Positions 45,352 through 54,117 of a stretch of 64,000 bases of DNA are shown one piece after another. A program made the position numbers and the translations under genes. The notes under the pieces are model-generated. The model was not told the origin of the DNA. It did not search any database and worked only from the letters and a program-made list of their open reading frames with translations. The stretch is from NCBI GenBank assembly GCA_045561055.1, contig JBJKYL010000017.1, forward strand, positions 186,001 to 250,000, read 5' to 3'. Every line of letters starts with the position of its first letter. The first letter of the stretch is position 1. Origin of the DNA: SMWC01 sp045561055. Its GTDB lineage: Bacteria; Pseudomonadota; Gammaproteobacteria; Steroidobacterales; Rariloculaceae.

Positions 45352-46800
45352 TCAGGCAGTGCCAAACGACGGCCAATAAATCGCAAGTAAGTAACCTACT
45401 AGAACGGTAGCGAATAGGGCAAGTAGGCAGGCCCAGAAGCCTTTAACAAGCATCGTCTTTAGATTAATTCCGTAACCCGCTGCCACAGCGGGGCCTCCAG
45501 CTGAGGTTGGCAACATGAAACCGCAATTCCCGACCGCCGCGACTATATAAACGAATGGCAGGGGGTTGATATCAAGACTTTGGAATGTGCTGATCGTGAT
45601 GGGTACTGTAACGGCGATAGCGGCTGTATTGCTGGTAATTTGTGTCATTACAATAGTCAGGGTTGCAAACACAATTACAGCAACTACGCCTCCTTCGCTT
45701 GCATAGGGAATCAGTATATCGGCAATGTAGGTAGCGGTCCCAGTCTCGCTAAGAATTCTCCCTAATGCCGTGCCGCCCGCGAAAAGATAGAATAGACCCC
45801 ACATCATTTTTCCCTGCGCGTATTCCCAAGTCATAAGGTTTTCGCCCGCTGGCCGAATGAGGAAACAACAGATCGCGAATGTTAGAAAAGCGTACGCGGG
45901 CCTGAATCCAGGAACGATATCCGCGTAGAGTGGCCGAGTAAATGCGAGTAGTGCTGCAATCAAGAAAAGGGCGAATGACCATTTTTCCTGCTTGCTCATG
46001 GCGCCGAGTGCCCGAAATTCACCGACAAAATATTCTCGAGCGCCCTTAATCTCTGTAATCTCTGGTTTGAACGCGAAGCGAACATATATAAACGTCACGA
46101 TCATGACAGCTAGACTGAGTGGAAGAAATCTAGTGAACCAAGTCGTGAATGCAAATTCTTGTCCCGTCACAGTCTCCTGTATGAACTCTATTGTCAGTAA
46201 ATTGGGTGCGCCACCAAGCGGTGTAGTAGCGCCACCTGCACTTGTTCCCCAAGCAACAGCAATAACGAGTGCGGTCCCTAAATTACTATCCCAGAGATCC
46301 TCGATACCTATAAAGCGAAGCATGGCAACGACGATCGGGATCATCGTGGCGGCTACGATAGTATTTGGTAAAAAAGCACTAAGTATCATTCCGATAGCAA
46401 ACCAGGCGAGAATTTGTCGCGTTGTGTTAGTGCCTATGCCGATTAGCGATGCGAGAGCAATCCGCCGATCCAGGCCCCAACGTGTCCACGCGGTCGTCAA
46501 GATATTGGCAGAAAGCAAAAGGATGATGAGCTCTGTTGCATAAGACGGAAGAATTTGAGTGACGGGCACGAAATCGAATACTGAAACGACAACTAACGGA
46601 AGGAATCCAGTTACTGCTAGGTGCACTGGGCGTGTAATCCACCACCAAGACATCCACAATAACAACCCGAGGCTGCAGCGAACTTCATAGTCCATTGATT
46701 CGATCGGCACGACCAGCAAGATAAGAAAAGCGATTGGACCAAGGAATATGTGGTGCACCGTTCGATGGGCTTTGTCTCCGGGATTAGATGCGTTGTTCAC
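45352..46800 (-). CDS. DASS/SLC13 family sodium-anion symporter
   Basis: A 482-residue membrane protein with about twelve helices. The divalent anion:sodium symporter signature is present as SNTAAIAVTVPITIS, and the first half has the matching LPNTIVAATMIPIVVAMLRF block plus GGATTPLGGAPNLLTIEF. Family substrates include dicarboxylates, sulfate and sulfonates; a sulfonate or sulfate role would fit the neighbours but is not shown by sequence. The GTG start has GAAGGA eight bases before it. It is transcribed in the same direction as the flavoprotein but separated by the region with GTATTAC repeats. Confidence 0.92.
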   Translation of the reverse strand: MNNASNPGDKAHRTVHHIFLGPIAFLILLVVPIESMDYEVRCSLGLLLWMSWWWITRPVHLAVTGFLPLVVVSVFDFVPVTQILPSYATELIILLLSANILTTAWTRWGLDRRIALASLIGIGTNTTRQILAWFAIGMILSAFLPNTIVAATMIPIVVAMLRFIGIEDLWDSNLGTALVIAVAWGTSAGGATTPLGGAPNLLTIEFIQETVTGQEFAFTTWFTRFLPLSLAVMIVTFIYVRFAFKPEITEIKGAREYFVGEFRALGAMSKQEKWSFALFLIAALLAFTRPLYADIVPGFRPAYAFLTFAICCFLIRPAGENLMTWEYAQGKMMWGLFYLFAGGTALGRILSETGTATYIADILIPYASEGGVVAVIVFATLTIVMTQITSNTAAIAVTVPITISTFQSLDINPLPFVYIVAAVGNCGFMLPTSAGGPAVAAGYGINLKTMLVKGFWACLLALFATVLVGYLLAIYWPSFGTA

Positions 46801-47028
46801 GTATTTTTTCCTTCACCAATACTAGAAATTAAAATTTTTAAGAGGCTACTTCGCTGGTTCTCGCTCACCGTGTCAAGTGTTATATCTCCAGTGAGGGCAA
46901 GTTAATGAATTAAAGGCCGAATAATGGCTGTTTTTGAAATTTTGCGTATAGGTAAAGCACCCTAATTCATCGCGCAGCGACGTAGAATGTAGAAAATAGA
47001 AACAATCGCAGCAGGGGAGAACTGAAGA

Positions 47029-48888
47029 ATGACGATTCTTAATAATCAACTATTTAGTCTCACGCTCATTGGCGCCTGGTTACTAACCCCAACGTGTTTG
47101 GTAGCGCAGACACCGTTATCTAGTTTCGTAATTGAGGGCGGGACGGTGATTGACGGTAATGGTGGTCAGCCTTTGCAAGATGCGGTGGTGGTTGTCGAGG
47201 GCAACCTTATTACGGCAGTAGGTACGGTTAGAAACGTGAATTATCCTGATAACGCGGAAGTTATCGATGCGGACGGAAAGTTTGTTCTACCGGGTCTATG
47301 GGATGCGATGGTGAGCTACCAGTGGTTCTACGGTGAGGTTATGCTGAATCATGGGATAACCTCAACTATTGATGTTGGGATTGCTGGTGAGATTGGGGCA
47401 GCTTTTCGGGATGGTGTCTTACTAGGAAAAATTCGTGCTCCGCGGCCATTTTCGGGTATTTCTAGATTGACTAGTAGGCCTGCTGGTGGCACGGGGCTAG
47501 AAACCATATTGACCCCTGGCCGCACACCGAATTCGGTCGAAGAAACCCGTGAGTTCGTAAGAAGGTTCATTGGCGGGGGGGCGGACATCGTCATGTTTCA
47601 AGATGGTACGTTACCACTGGAGTATTACCGGGCAGGTTTTGATGAGGCTCGACGGGCTGGTATGCCAGTCTCCACGCGGGCATACGGACCGATTTTTGGC
47701 CCGCTAGAGGCTGCTGAACTAGGTAGCAATATGTTGCCACATTCGGCTGGCATTGGACGACTCATTACACGTATACCAGTCGAGTCCAGCGATAGCAGAA
47801 ACGAGGCTGATCTTTTCTCTGACATGGATATGGATAAGGCAGTGGAACTGATAGATATTTTAGTGGATGCAGGTGTGGCCCTCGATCCAACATATAGAAA
47901 CTCCTGGCTAGGTTACCCAGCTGATTGGGAACGTTTTGGTGAGGATGACCGCAACTTTTTCGATACCGCTGACCCAAATTTGATGGCTTACTACCCACCT
48001 GCCCGTATGGAAGCTGCGCTAGCACAATACCGCGCGCCTCGGCCGACCGGGGAGCTAGCAGAGCGACGAATGCGCGGGTTTAAGAACTCCCTTCACTTTC
48101 ACAAGATGTTTGCGGATGCCGGCGGTCATTTGATTCCTGGATCCGATAGTAATCCAGTAAAGGTTCCAGGAACGAATTTGTTTCATGAGATGATGATCTT
48201 CGTGGAGGGTGGCATTACCCCTATGCAAATTATTCAGGGCGCGACGAAATGGTCTGCTGAGCTACTAAACAAAGGTGGTGAGCTTGGAACTATCGAAGCA
48301 GGAAAAATCGCGGATATTATTATTGTCAACGAAGATCCGTTACAAGATATCGTGAATCTGCGTGAGCTAGACGCGGTAATATTCGATGGTAGACGGGTAG
48401 AGCTCGGTTACACAGCCGGATACAACCCAGTGTTTCGCGTAGAATCTGAACTGAACCCTCCGGTCTCTAGGCTTTTATGGGCCAATGCGTTTAGGACTGT
48501 CGCCTTTGAAGGTGTCGGTGGCCGATTTAATGGTAGGCCACCCGTCGGGCCTGGCCAGCCACTGCCTAATCCAGTCGAATCTCCCCAGCCAGCGTTAGAA
48601 ACGATCTCTCCAGTGATGGTAGAGGCCGGTACCGAAACAACACTTGTTACGCTAACTGGATTCCATTTTGTACGTCGTTCTCAAGTCCTGTTTAAGGGTA
48701 TTCCTGTGCCGCATGAAGTGGTAAGTGGATCCGAATTGAGAGTTACTATTGATTCAATTTTGTTGCAGGAGCCTGGTTGGCATTCGCTCGTTGTAAAAAA
48801 CCCAAAGCCTTTGCATCCGGAATTAGGGATGGAATGGGGAGACGGGGTCTCTAACGAGGCTCACCTTATTGTCGCTTTTCCTAATTAG
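47029..48888 (+). CDS. Secreted amidohydrolase-fold protein with lost metal ligands and an IPT/TIG domain
   Basis: The 619-residue protein has a signal peptide (LIGAWLLTPTCLVAQ), an amidohydrolase (imidazolonepropionase-like) domain to about residue 455, and a C-terminal IPT/TIG-like immunoglobulin fold (about 525-615, TTLVTLTGFHFVRRSQVLFKG in parts). Fold markers are clear: GTVIDGNGGQPL, LPGLWDA, GTIEAGKIADIIIVNEDPL. The metal site is not: the HxH after PGLWD reads AMVSY, the carboxylated Lys region reads DIVMF and the next His (VxxH) reads VSTRAYG; only LPHS and GSDS remain. It may be a binding protein or pseudoenzyme. Confidence 0.85.
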   Translation: MTILNNQLFSLTLIGAWLLTPTCLVAQTPLSSFVIEGGTVIDGNGGQPLQDAVVVVEGNLITAVGTVRNVNYPDNAEVIDADGKFVLPGLWDAMVSYQWFYGEVMLNHGITSTIDVGIAGEIGAAFRDGVLLGKIRAPRPFSGISRLTSRPAGGTGLETILTPGRTPNSVEETREFVRRFIGGGADIVMFQDGTLPLEYYRAGFDEARRAGMPVSTRAYGPIFGPLEAAELGSNMLPHSAGIGRLITRIPVESSDSRNEADLFSDMDMDKAVELIDILVDAGVALDPTYRNSWLGYPADWERFGEDDRNFFDTADPNLMAYYPPARMEAALAQYRAPRPTGELAERRMRGFKNSLHFHKMFADAGGHLIPGSDSNPVKVPGTNLFHEMMIFVEGGITPMQIIQGATKWSAELLNKGGELGTIEAGKIADIIIVNEDPLQDIVNLRELDAVIFDGRRVELGYTAGYNPVFRVESELNPPVSRLLWANAFRTVAFEGVGGRFNGRPPVGPGQPLPNPVESPQPALETISPVMVEAGTETTLVTLTGFHFVRRSQVLFKGIPVPHEVVSGSELRVTIDSILLQEPGWHSLVVKNPKPLHPELGMEWGDGVSNEAHLIVAFPN

Positions 48889-48904
48889 CCGAGATTGCAC
48901 TCGG

Positions 48905-49360
48905 TTAGTTTGGAGGTGCTTTTCGCCGATTATCGAGCGCGAGCCAATCAAAACGGTGTAATGCTAGCATGCCAGTAAAATAAAGCGCGTAATGCATATT
49001 ATTACCTACCGTTCCCCAATCCTGTTTTGCTGTATTGCCATAGAGCAATCCAAGCATCATGACTGCACCAGCAATAGTAGCTAAACGGGTGAACAGTCCC
49101 AGAATCAGCAAGGCGCCAAGAATGATCTCGTAAAAAGGAAGGGCATAGAGAACAGCATGTACAAGTGGCATAGGCAAGTATGTATCTACAAATGTCGCTG
49201 CTAGTGGCTGCTCCCACGCACTTAGGCCTGTAAACGGTCGCATAAAGCCATGGAAGAACATATTGACGCCCATCGTCAATCGAAATAGAAAATAACCGAT
49301 TTGTAAATTATTTGGAGAATTAGGAGCGATATTAGTATCCATGTGTCCAGATGGTGTCAT
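48905..49360 (-). CDS. DoxX family membrane protein
   Basis: A 151-residue protein with four predicted membrane helices and the DoxX/DoxD pattern (FRLTMGVNMFFHGFMR, LPFYEIILGALLILGLFTRLATIAGAVMM). DoxX proteins are associated with thiosulfate:quinone oxidoreductase or with redox partners, but most members have no known role. The ATG at 49360 is preceded by AGGTG. Its reading direction is opposite to the amidohydrolase-like gene, and it shares the strand with the NHL-repeat gene. Confidence 0.85.
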   Translation of the reverse strand: MTPSGHMDTNIAPNSPNNLQIGYFLFRLTMGVNMFFHGFMRPFTGLSAWEQPLAATFVDTYLPMPLVHAVLYALPFYEIILGALLILGLFTRLATIAGAVMMLGLLYGNTAKQDWGTVGNNMHYALYFTGMLALHRFDWLALDNRRKAPPN

Positions 49361-49410
49361 GAGTTCACCTGCTGCTTAATTTTACGAAAAAATTATTGGC
49401 TTATAGCTAA

Positions 49411-50535
49411 CTACTCTAGAAGCGAGAAACGCTGAACCCGTTCACCGTTCTGAACTTCCCCAGTATAAACGTTACCTTGTGAGTCTACATCGACCATGTG
49501 TAAGCCGTGAAATTGCCCCCCGTTGTCTCCCGCACTGCCGATTCGCGTAACCACAACACCATCTTCTCGGTTAAGAATCCAAACCGTATTATTTTGAATG
49601 TCGGGAACAATTAAGTATTGCTGTTCCGGGTCATGAGAAAACGCTATGCCGCCAGCTGATCCCCGTTGGCGAGTTTCCGTTGCAAGAAAAAATTCCTTTT
49701 GGAATTCCCCTTGTTTAGTAAAGACTTGAATTCTATTGCCTCTTCGGTCTGCGACATACACCAATCCGTCATCAGCTAGTCCAACGGTGACGTGGCCAAC
49801 GAAATCAGGCGCCTGTATATCGATTTCTCGATCGGCAGATTCAGATGCGTAGTAGTCTTGCGCCGCGCCAGTCCTGTCGCCTTCAATTTCGCTAAGCCCA
49901 ATTTCGCTAAGCGATTTGCCATAGGCGCCCCAGCCGCGTTTGAATTCGAGAGTATCCATATCGAACACCATGACTCGCCCGTTGAGGTAGTTGTCGATGG
50001 TATAGAGCTCACGAGCGCTTTCATCGATACGAACTTCCTCTATCTGGTCGACAATAAGTTCCGTGTCCGGTGGATACATTCCTTCAGGCGGGTCTAGTTC
50101 CGGAACGCGATCTATGATTGCCACTAATTGTCCGTCAGCAGTGAACTTTCGGACGGTGTCGGAACCGATCCAGACGTAACCTTCGTCGTCTACGGTCATA
50201 CCGTGACCCTCTTGGGTATCCCAAGACTGGATGACATTACCCTGGACATCAAACGCAATGATGGCCGGCGGTGCTACGCAACATTCCGCTGCCGGCGGAT
50301 CGAGTTGAGCGTAGTCTTCCGTATTGCTAAGGTTGCTAGGCCGATTTAATACCCAGATGTTGTCATCTTTATCGACGTAGAGTCCGGTGACGCCTTGCAT
50401 CCACCATTTGTTCGGTAACGGTAATTTTGGCCATTCGGGGTCAAACTTATAGACAGGGGGTTGCGCCTGAGCTATCAACGAGTTGAGTGGCAGCAAAAAA
50501 ACGAGGAAAGTTAAACAGAGCAATCGAATATTCAT
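49411..50535 (-). CDS. Secreted NHL-repeat beta-propeller protein
   Basis: The 374-residue protein has a signal peptide (LCLTFLVFLLPLNSLIAQAQ) and a six-bladed propeller made of NHL-like repeats: GVTGLYVDKDDNIWVLNRP, GMTVDDEGYVWIGSD, DGLVYVADRRGNRIQVFTKQ and LHMVDVDSQGNVYTGEVQNG. This architecture is shared with peptidyl-alpha-hydroxyglycine amidating lyase-like proteins, which are often predicted in bacteria without proof of that activity. AAGGGA stands seven bases before the ATG. It is divergent from the DUF6152 array. Confidence 0.88.
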   Translation of the reverse strand: MNIRLLCLTFLVFLLPLNSLIAQAQPPVYKFDPEWPKLPLPNKWWMQGVTGLYVDKDDNIWVLNRPSNLSNTEDYAQLDPPAAECCVAPPAIIAFDVQGNVIQSWDTQEGHGMTVDDEGYVWIGSDTVRKFTADGQLVAIIDRVPELDPPEGMYPPDTELIVDQIEEVRIDESARELYTIDNYLNGRVMVFDMDTLEFKRGWGAYGKSLSEIGLSEIEGDRTGAAQDYYASESADREIDIQAPDFVGHVTVGLADDGLVYVADRRGNRIQVFTKQGEFQKEFFLATETRQRGSAGGIAFSHDPEQQYLIVPDIQNNTVWILNREDGVVVTRIGSAGDNGGQFHGLHMVDVDSQGNVYTGEVQNGERVQRFSLLE

Positions 50536-50716
50536 TGTGACGTCCCTTCTTGGATGAGGCCGTTCGCTGATCCAGTCTAATTATCCGTGATCAGGACTGC
50601 AATCTATTAGGATCATTCAGTTATGATAAACGCTACTCTACCCGCGAGTTAAAACCCAAACATATTTAGAATAAACATAGTTATGAGAAGCTAAAATTAT
50701 AGAAGGAGGTCTTGCC

Positions 50717-51100
50717 ACGCGTCGCGTCTGGCTAGGGTTCAGCTTGTTGCTGACTTTGTGCCCGTTTCCCATTACGGCCCATCATGCATCGGCGGCTTTT
50801 GACCGGGATAAACTGATTTCAGTGTCCGGAACTGTCCTCCGTTGGCAATTCATTAATCCGCATTCAGGTTTATGGTTAGATGTATTCGATGAGGCGGGTT
50901 CTATAAACGAATGGACCGGCGAGTTTCAGGGCACACTCGATCTCTACCGTCACTTCAGTTGGAATAAGGATACGTTTATGGCAGGTGATTACGTGACTCT
51001 GACCGGATATCCTGCCAGAAACGGTAGTAGAATAATGAGCGTTAGAATAGTTGGCTTTGAAGGTGAAAATGAGGTTGATGTCAGAATTGCCCCCGATTAA
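50717..51100 (+). CDS. Secreted DUF6152 family protein (copy 2), apparent ACG start
   Basis: A 127-residue protein if it begins at ACG 50717: (M)RRVWLGFSLLLTLCPFPITA, a complete signal peptide, then HHASAAFDRDKLISVSG and the family blocks LRWQFINPH, NEWTGEFQG, FMAGDYVTLTGYPARNG. A strong AGGAGGT (50704-50710) is six bases before this ACG, and no ATG, GTG or TTG lies at that distance in frame. Starting at the first in-frame TTG (50744) would remove the charged and half of the hydrophobic part of the signal. The gene is followed by a partner-family gene, and its closest relative is the frameshifted copy behind that. Confidence 0.75.
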   Translation, partial: TRRVWLGFSLLLTLCPFPITAHHASAAFDRDKLISVSGTVLRWQFINPHSGLWLDVFDEAGSINEWTGEFQGTLDLYRHFSWNKDTFMAGDYVTLTGYPARNGSRIMSVRIVGFEGENEVDVRIAPD

Positions 51101-51171
51101 TGCGTGACTTACAGAATGTATAGTGGCGGTTAAAATCGGGGCTCCAATAAAGAACAGTGGAGGAATTGAGA

Positions 51172-51906
51172 GTGCGAGACTTTAGGAGAAAAACTCTTTT
51201 GTTGCTCTGCCTATGCTTAGGGGCGACAGTATCTTTCGCTCAGCTATCGTCTATAAGTCCGCCCGATCTTTCCGGAGTTTGGCAGAGAAACTTTCCGGGG
51301 ATGAGTTCCCTCGTCGCGGAACCGCCTATGACAGAATGGGGACAGGAGCGGTTTAATTTAGCCAAACCGATTCATGGGCCAAGGACAACCTCTGCGACTG
51401 AGGCCAACGCGGCAGAGTTGCATTGTCGTCCGATGGGCTTTCCGGGCACTTATTATCGCCCGCGGCCGTTCGAAATTGTGCAACTACAGGATCGGGCGTT
51501 GATGTTGTTCGAGGTCGATCATTTCTGGCGCATAATTTATATGGATGGTCGCGACTTCCCTGACGTTCCGTTGCATACATGGAATGGCTACTCTATCGGG
51601 CATTACGAAGGGGATACCTTAGTTATTGAGACGCGCGACGTTATCGGTTGGGAATCCGAAAACAATCAGCGTTGGTTGGATCGGCTCGGACACCCATTCA
51701 GCGATGAAGTGCGAATCATTGAACGAATCCGGCGTATCGATGCGGGCAATCTTGAAATTACTGTGACGATTGAAGATCCGGTTGCCTATGAGGAGCCAAT
51801 GACTGGTTCGCTAATGTTTAGAGCCCGGGATTTTGAGCTGGCAGAATTTATCTGTGCTGAACTGATGATGTCAGAGCTACCAGAGATGCGGCCAGGCCAG
51901 GACTAA
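51172..51906 (+). CDS. Secreted DUF6152-partner family protein (copy 2)
   Basis: No named family is recognised. From the GTG at 51172, with GGAGG eight bases ahead, the protein has 244 residues: a signal peptide (TLLLLCLCLGATVSFAQ), DLSGVWQRNFPGM, ELHCRPMGFPGTYYRP (a Cys-Pro block), FWRIIYMDGRDFPD, and the hallmark NGYSIGHYEGDTLVIETRD, followed by VRIIERIRRID and DPVAYEEPM. It lies between two DUF6152 copies; its stop is one base ahead of the ATG of copy 3. The repeated strands and lack of catalytic motifs suggest a binding or structural role. Confidence 0.82.
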   Translation: MRDFRRKTLLLLCLCLGATVSFAQLSSISPPDLSGVWQRNFPGMSSLVAEPPMTEWGQERFNLAKPIHGPRTTSATEANAAELHCRPMGFPGTYYRPRPFEIVQLQDRALMLFEVDHFWRIIYMDGRDFPDVPLHTWNGYSIGHYEGDTLVIETRDVIGWESENNQRWLDRLGHPFSDEVRIIERIRRIDAGNLEITVTIEDPVAYEEPMTGSLMFRARDFELAEFICAELMMSELPEMRPGQD

Positions 51907-51907
51907 G

Positions 51908-52367
51908 ATGACATTCTTCTTTGCGTCGCTACTGCCATCGGATGGACACAATGTTAAAGTTGCTAAACAAGGCTATTGTACTGGGTTTTTGTTCGTCGCT
52001 ATAACTAGTCTTATATGCCTATTGCTCTCATATCCATCTTCTGCTCATCACGCGAACTCAGCCTTTGACGGAGATCAAACGATTACGATTTCTGGTACCC
52101 GTAACGCGATGGCAGTTCATTAACCCCCATTGTGGTATCTGGTTAAACGTTATTTCTGATGACGGAAGCGTGCAGGAATGGGCAGGAGAATTCCAAAGCG
52201 TTCAGGATCTTTATCGGTATTTTAGCTGGAACAAAGATACCTTTAGAGCTGGCGATTATGTCACCCTTATCGGCAATCCTGATCGACGGCCCGGTAACTA
52301 CTCGATGTGGACGAGGCGCGTTATTTTTCCAGATGGAACCGATATAGACCTCCGAAATACGCCCTAA
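51908..52367 (+). pseudogene. Frameshifted DUF6152 gene (copy 3)
   Basis: The N-terminal half (signal peptide ending YPSSA, then HHANSAFDGDQTITISGT) reads from the ATG at 51908, and the C-terminal half (TRWQFINPHCGIWLNV, EWAGEFQSVQDLYRYFSWN, AGDYVTLIGNPDRRPG) reads one frame over. Alignment to copy 2 shows that one extra C in the CCC at 52098-52100 breaks the frame; without it the text would continue ISGTVTRWQFINPH. The rest is intact and well conserved, so the change is recent or is a sequencing error. The two copies flank the same partner gene and look like a local duplication. Confidence 0.75.
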
Positions 52368-52391
52368 GTACTTTTTGCGCTTAATATTCCG

Positions 52392-52826
52392 CTACGGTGA
52401 TTCTAAAGGCTGTTTTTCGAATTTATCCCTTAACCAATTTATCGTAGATAGAACGTTTGGAAGACGGATTAGCCGCCGCTCAAGAGCGTATTTTCCTGGA
52501 TAGTTCATAATCATGAGGCCAAGAATAAGGGTGATTAGCCCCTGGCCTGGTAAAACTAATAGTAATATTCCAGTAACGACGCAAAAGGCGCCCACAATAT
52601 TTTTTATAACGGCGAGAGCAATTCCTATATGTGGAGGAAACCGACTGGGTGGATTTCTGTAATCAGATAGAAAATAGTTGGGGGGAATACATATTGCTAA
52701 GATAGGCATAACAATGAGCCCAAAGACAAAAAATATCGAAGAGATGGTTAGGATCCAGCCAACATGCGACTGGGTATAGGCTAAAATTTCAGTAATCATG
52801 TGCAGGCTGACATCCCCGAACTTCAT
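52392..52826 (-). CDS. PGPGW-family transmembrane protein
   Basis: A 144-residue membrane protein with three or four helices. The second half matches the PGPGW family (named for its loop), here as TGILLLVLPGQGLITLILGLMIM, followed by the amphipathic tail KYALERRLIRLPNVLSTINWLRDKF typical of the family. No function is known. It is the only minus-strand gene inside the DUF6152 array and has no obvious operon partner. Confidence 0.7.
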   Translation of the reverse strand: MKFGDVSLHMITEILAYTQSHVGWILTISSIFFVFGLIVMPILAICIPPNYFLSDYRNPPSRFPPHIGIALAVIKNIVGAFCVVTGILLLVLPGQGLITLILGLMIMNYPGKYALERRLIRLPNVLSTINWLRDKFEKQPLESP

Positions 52827-52915
52827 CCTTTGTGATACATTTCTCGACGCTTAGGTTAGAACATTGCACAGTCGGCGCCAATTCGAAAAAATAAATCAAG
52901 CCAAGCTAGTTTAAT

Positions 52916-52949
52916 ATAAACCTATTATAATCAGTATTATATGGTTTAT
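52916..52949. repeat. Imperfect AT-rich palindrome upstream of the fusion gene
   Basis: ATAAACC (52916-52922) pairs with GGTTTAT (52943-52949) and an inner TATAAT (52926-52931) pairs with ATTATA, giving 13 base pairs in two parts around a four-base loop. It includes a perfect -10-like TATAAT. It may be an operator or a rho-independent-like stop between divergent genes; the sequence does not decide. The rest of 52827-53060 is AT-rich with no gene. Confidence 0.35.
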
Positions 52950-53060
52950 TTGTACAAAGAACATTAAGTAGTACTAGAATAATTTAACGGTGTTGTCGCT
53001 CTTCTATGAGAGATTTTGTCAAAGTAGTATTCTACCCACTTATACCAGGAGAGAGGATCT

Positions 53061-54068
53061 ATGCGTATTTATAGACTAGCATGTGTTTTAGCAAGCTTCT
53101 GCGCGCCGGCTTTCGCGCATCATAGTGTTGCTGTGAGTTTCGATACTGGTCTGAGCGTACAGGTGGAAGGACAAATCACTAGTATCGAATGGCGTAATCC
53201 ACATATTTTATTCACCTTGACAGCTATCGATGGCAGCGACGCTGAATGGGAAATTGAAACTCACTCACTGAGTATCATGCGGCGCTTGGATGCCGCCGAG
53301 CCGTTTGTCGCGATTGGCGACCAGGTTAAAGCTGCCGGTTGGCCCTCCCGGCAGGGTCGAGGTATGTTCGTTAACAACATGTTGCTACCCAGTGGGGAGG
53401 AGTTTGTGTTCGATTTTCGACCAGAACCAACGGATTTGATTTGGTCAGATCGAATGTGGGGATCGAATGCGAATTGGTTCGCCGAGAGCGGTGATGGGTC
53501 GGACGAAGAACGTGGGATTTTCAGAGTTTGGAGTACGACGCTTGTAGATGGTAATGGTTTTTTCTGGTTGCCGGATTATCCGCTAACATCGGAAGCGCGA
53601 GAGATTAGAAATGCCTTTGATGCAGCTAGCGGCCCACTGATGGAGTGCGGTCTTAAGGGGATGCCGGGCATTATGGGAGCGCCCTATCCTTTGGAATTTC
53701 TTGATCGAGGAGACCGGATTGAGCTTCGCCTTGAGGAATATGACACGTTGCGGACAATCTTTCTGAATCCGGACACGGCGCCCGAACCCGTACCATCTAT
53801 CTACGGTTACTCTACTGGCCGCTGGGAAGGAGAGACGCTGGTTGTTGAAACATCGAGTCTTAACTGGGGGCACTTGATGGGAAGAGGTATTCGATTGAGT
53901 GATAGTGTGCAAATCATAGAACGCTTCACTCCGACAGAAAGTGGCGGAAGACTGGAATATCAGATTACCGTGATTGATCCTACTACATTCACCGAACCCG
54001 TTGTGATGGACAAGTCATGGGTTTACTTGCCGGATGTTCAGGTCGAACCCTATGAGTGCGCACTCTAA
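53061..54068 (+). CDS. Fusion protein: DUF6152 domain plus partner-family domain (copies 4/3)
   Basis: The 335-residue protein has a signal peptide (ACVLASFCAPAFA), then a DUF6152 domain (about 19-130: HHSVAVSFDTG, ITSIEWRNPHILF, IGDQVKAAGWPSRQGRG), a linker, and a partner-family domain (about 160-335: MECGLKGMPGIMGAPYPLEF, LRTIFLNPD, YGYSTGRWEGETLVVETSS, VQIIERFTPTE, DPTTFTEPVV, EPYECAL). Each half is encoded by its own gene elsewhere in this window. A good AGGAGAGAGG lies in front of the ATG. The fusion is the strongest argument that the two families act as one unit. Confidence 0.85.
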   Translation: MRIYRLACVLASFCAPAFAHHSVAVSFDTGLSVQVEGQITSIEWRNPHILFTLTAIDGSDAEWEIETHSLSIMRRLDAAEPFVAIGDQVKAAGWPSRQGRGMFVNNMLLPSGEEFVFDFRPEPTDLIWSDRMWGSNANWFAESGDGSDEERGIFRVWSTTLVDGNGFFWLPDYPLTSEAREIRNAFDAASGPLMECGLKGMPGIMGAPYPLEFLDRGDRIELRLEEYDTLRTIFLNPDTAPEPVPSIYGYSTGRWEGETLVVETSSLNWGHLMGRGIRLSDSVQIIERFTPTESGGRLEYQITVIDPTTFTEPVVMDKSWVYLPDVQVEPYECAL

Positions 54069-54117
54069 GGGAGAGATTTTGTGCGTGTTAATTCCGTTGA
54101 TTGCTAACTGAATAAGG

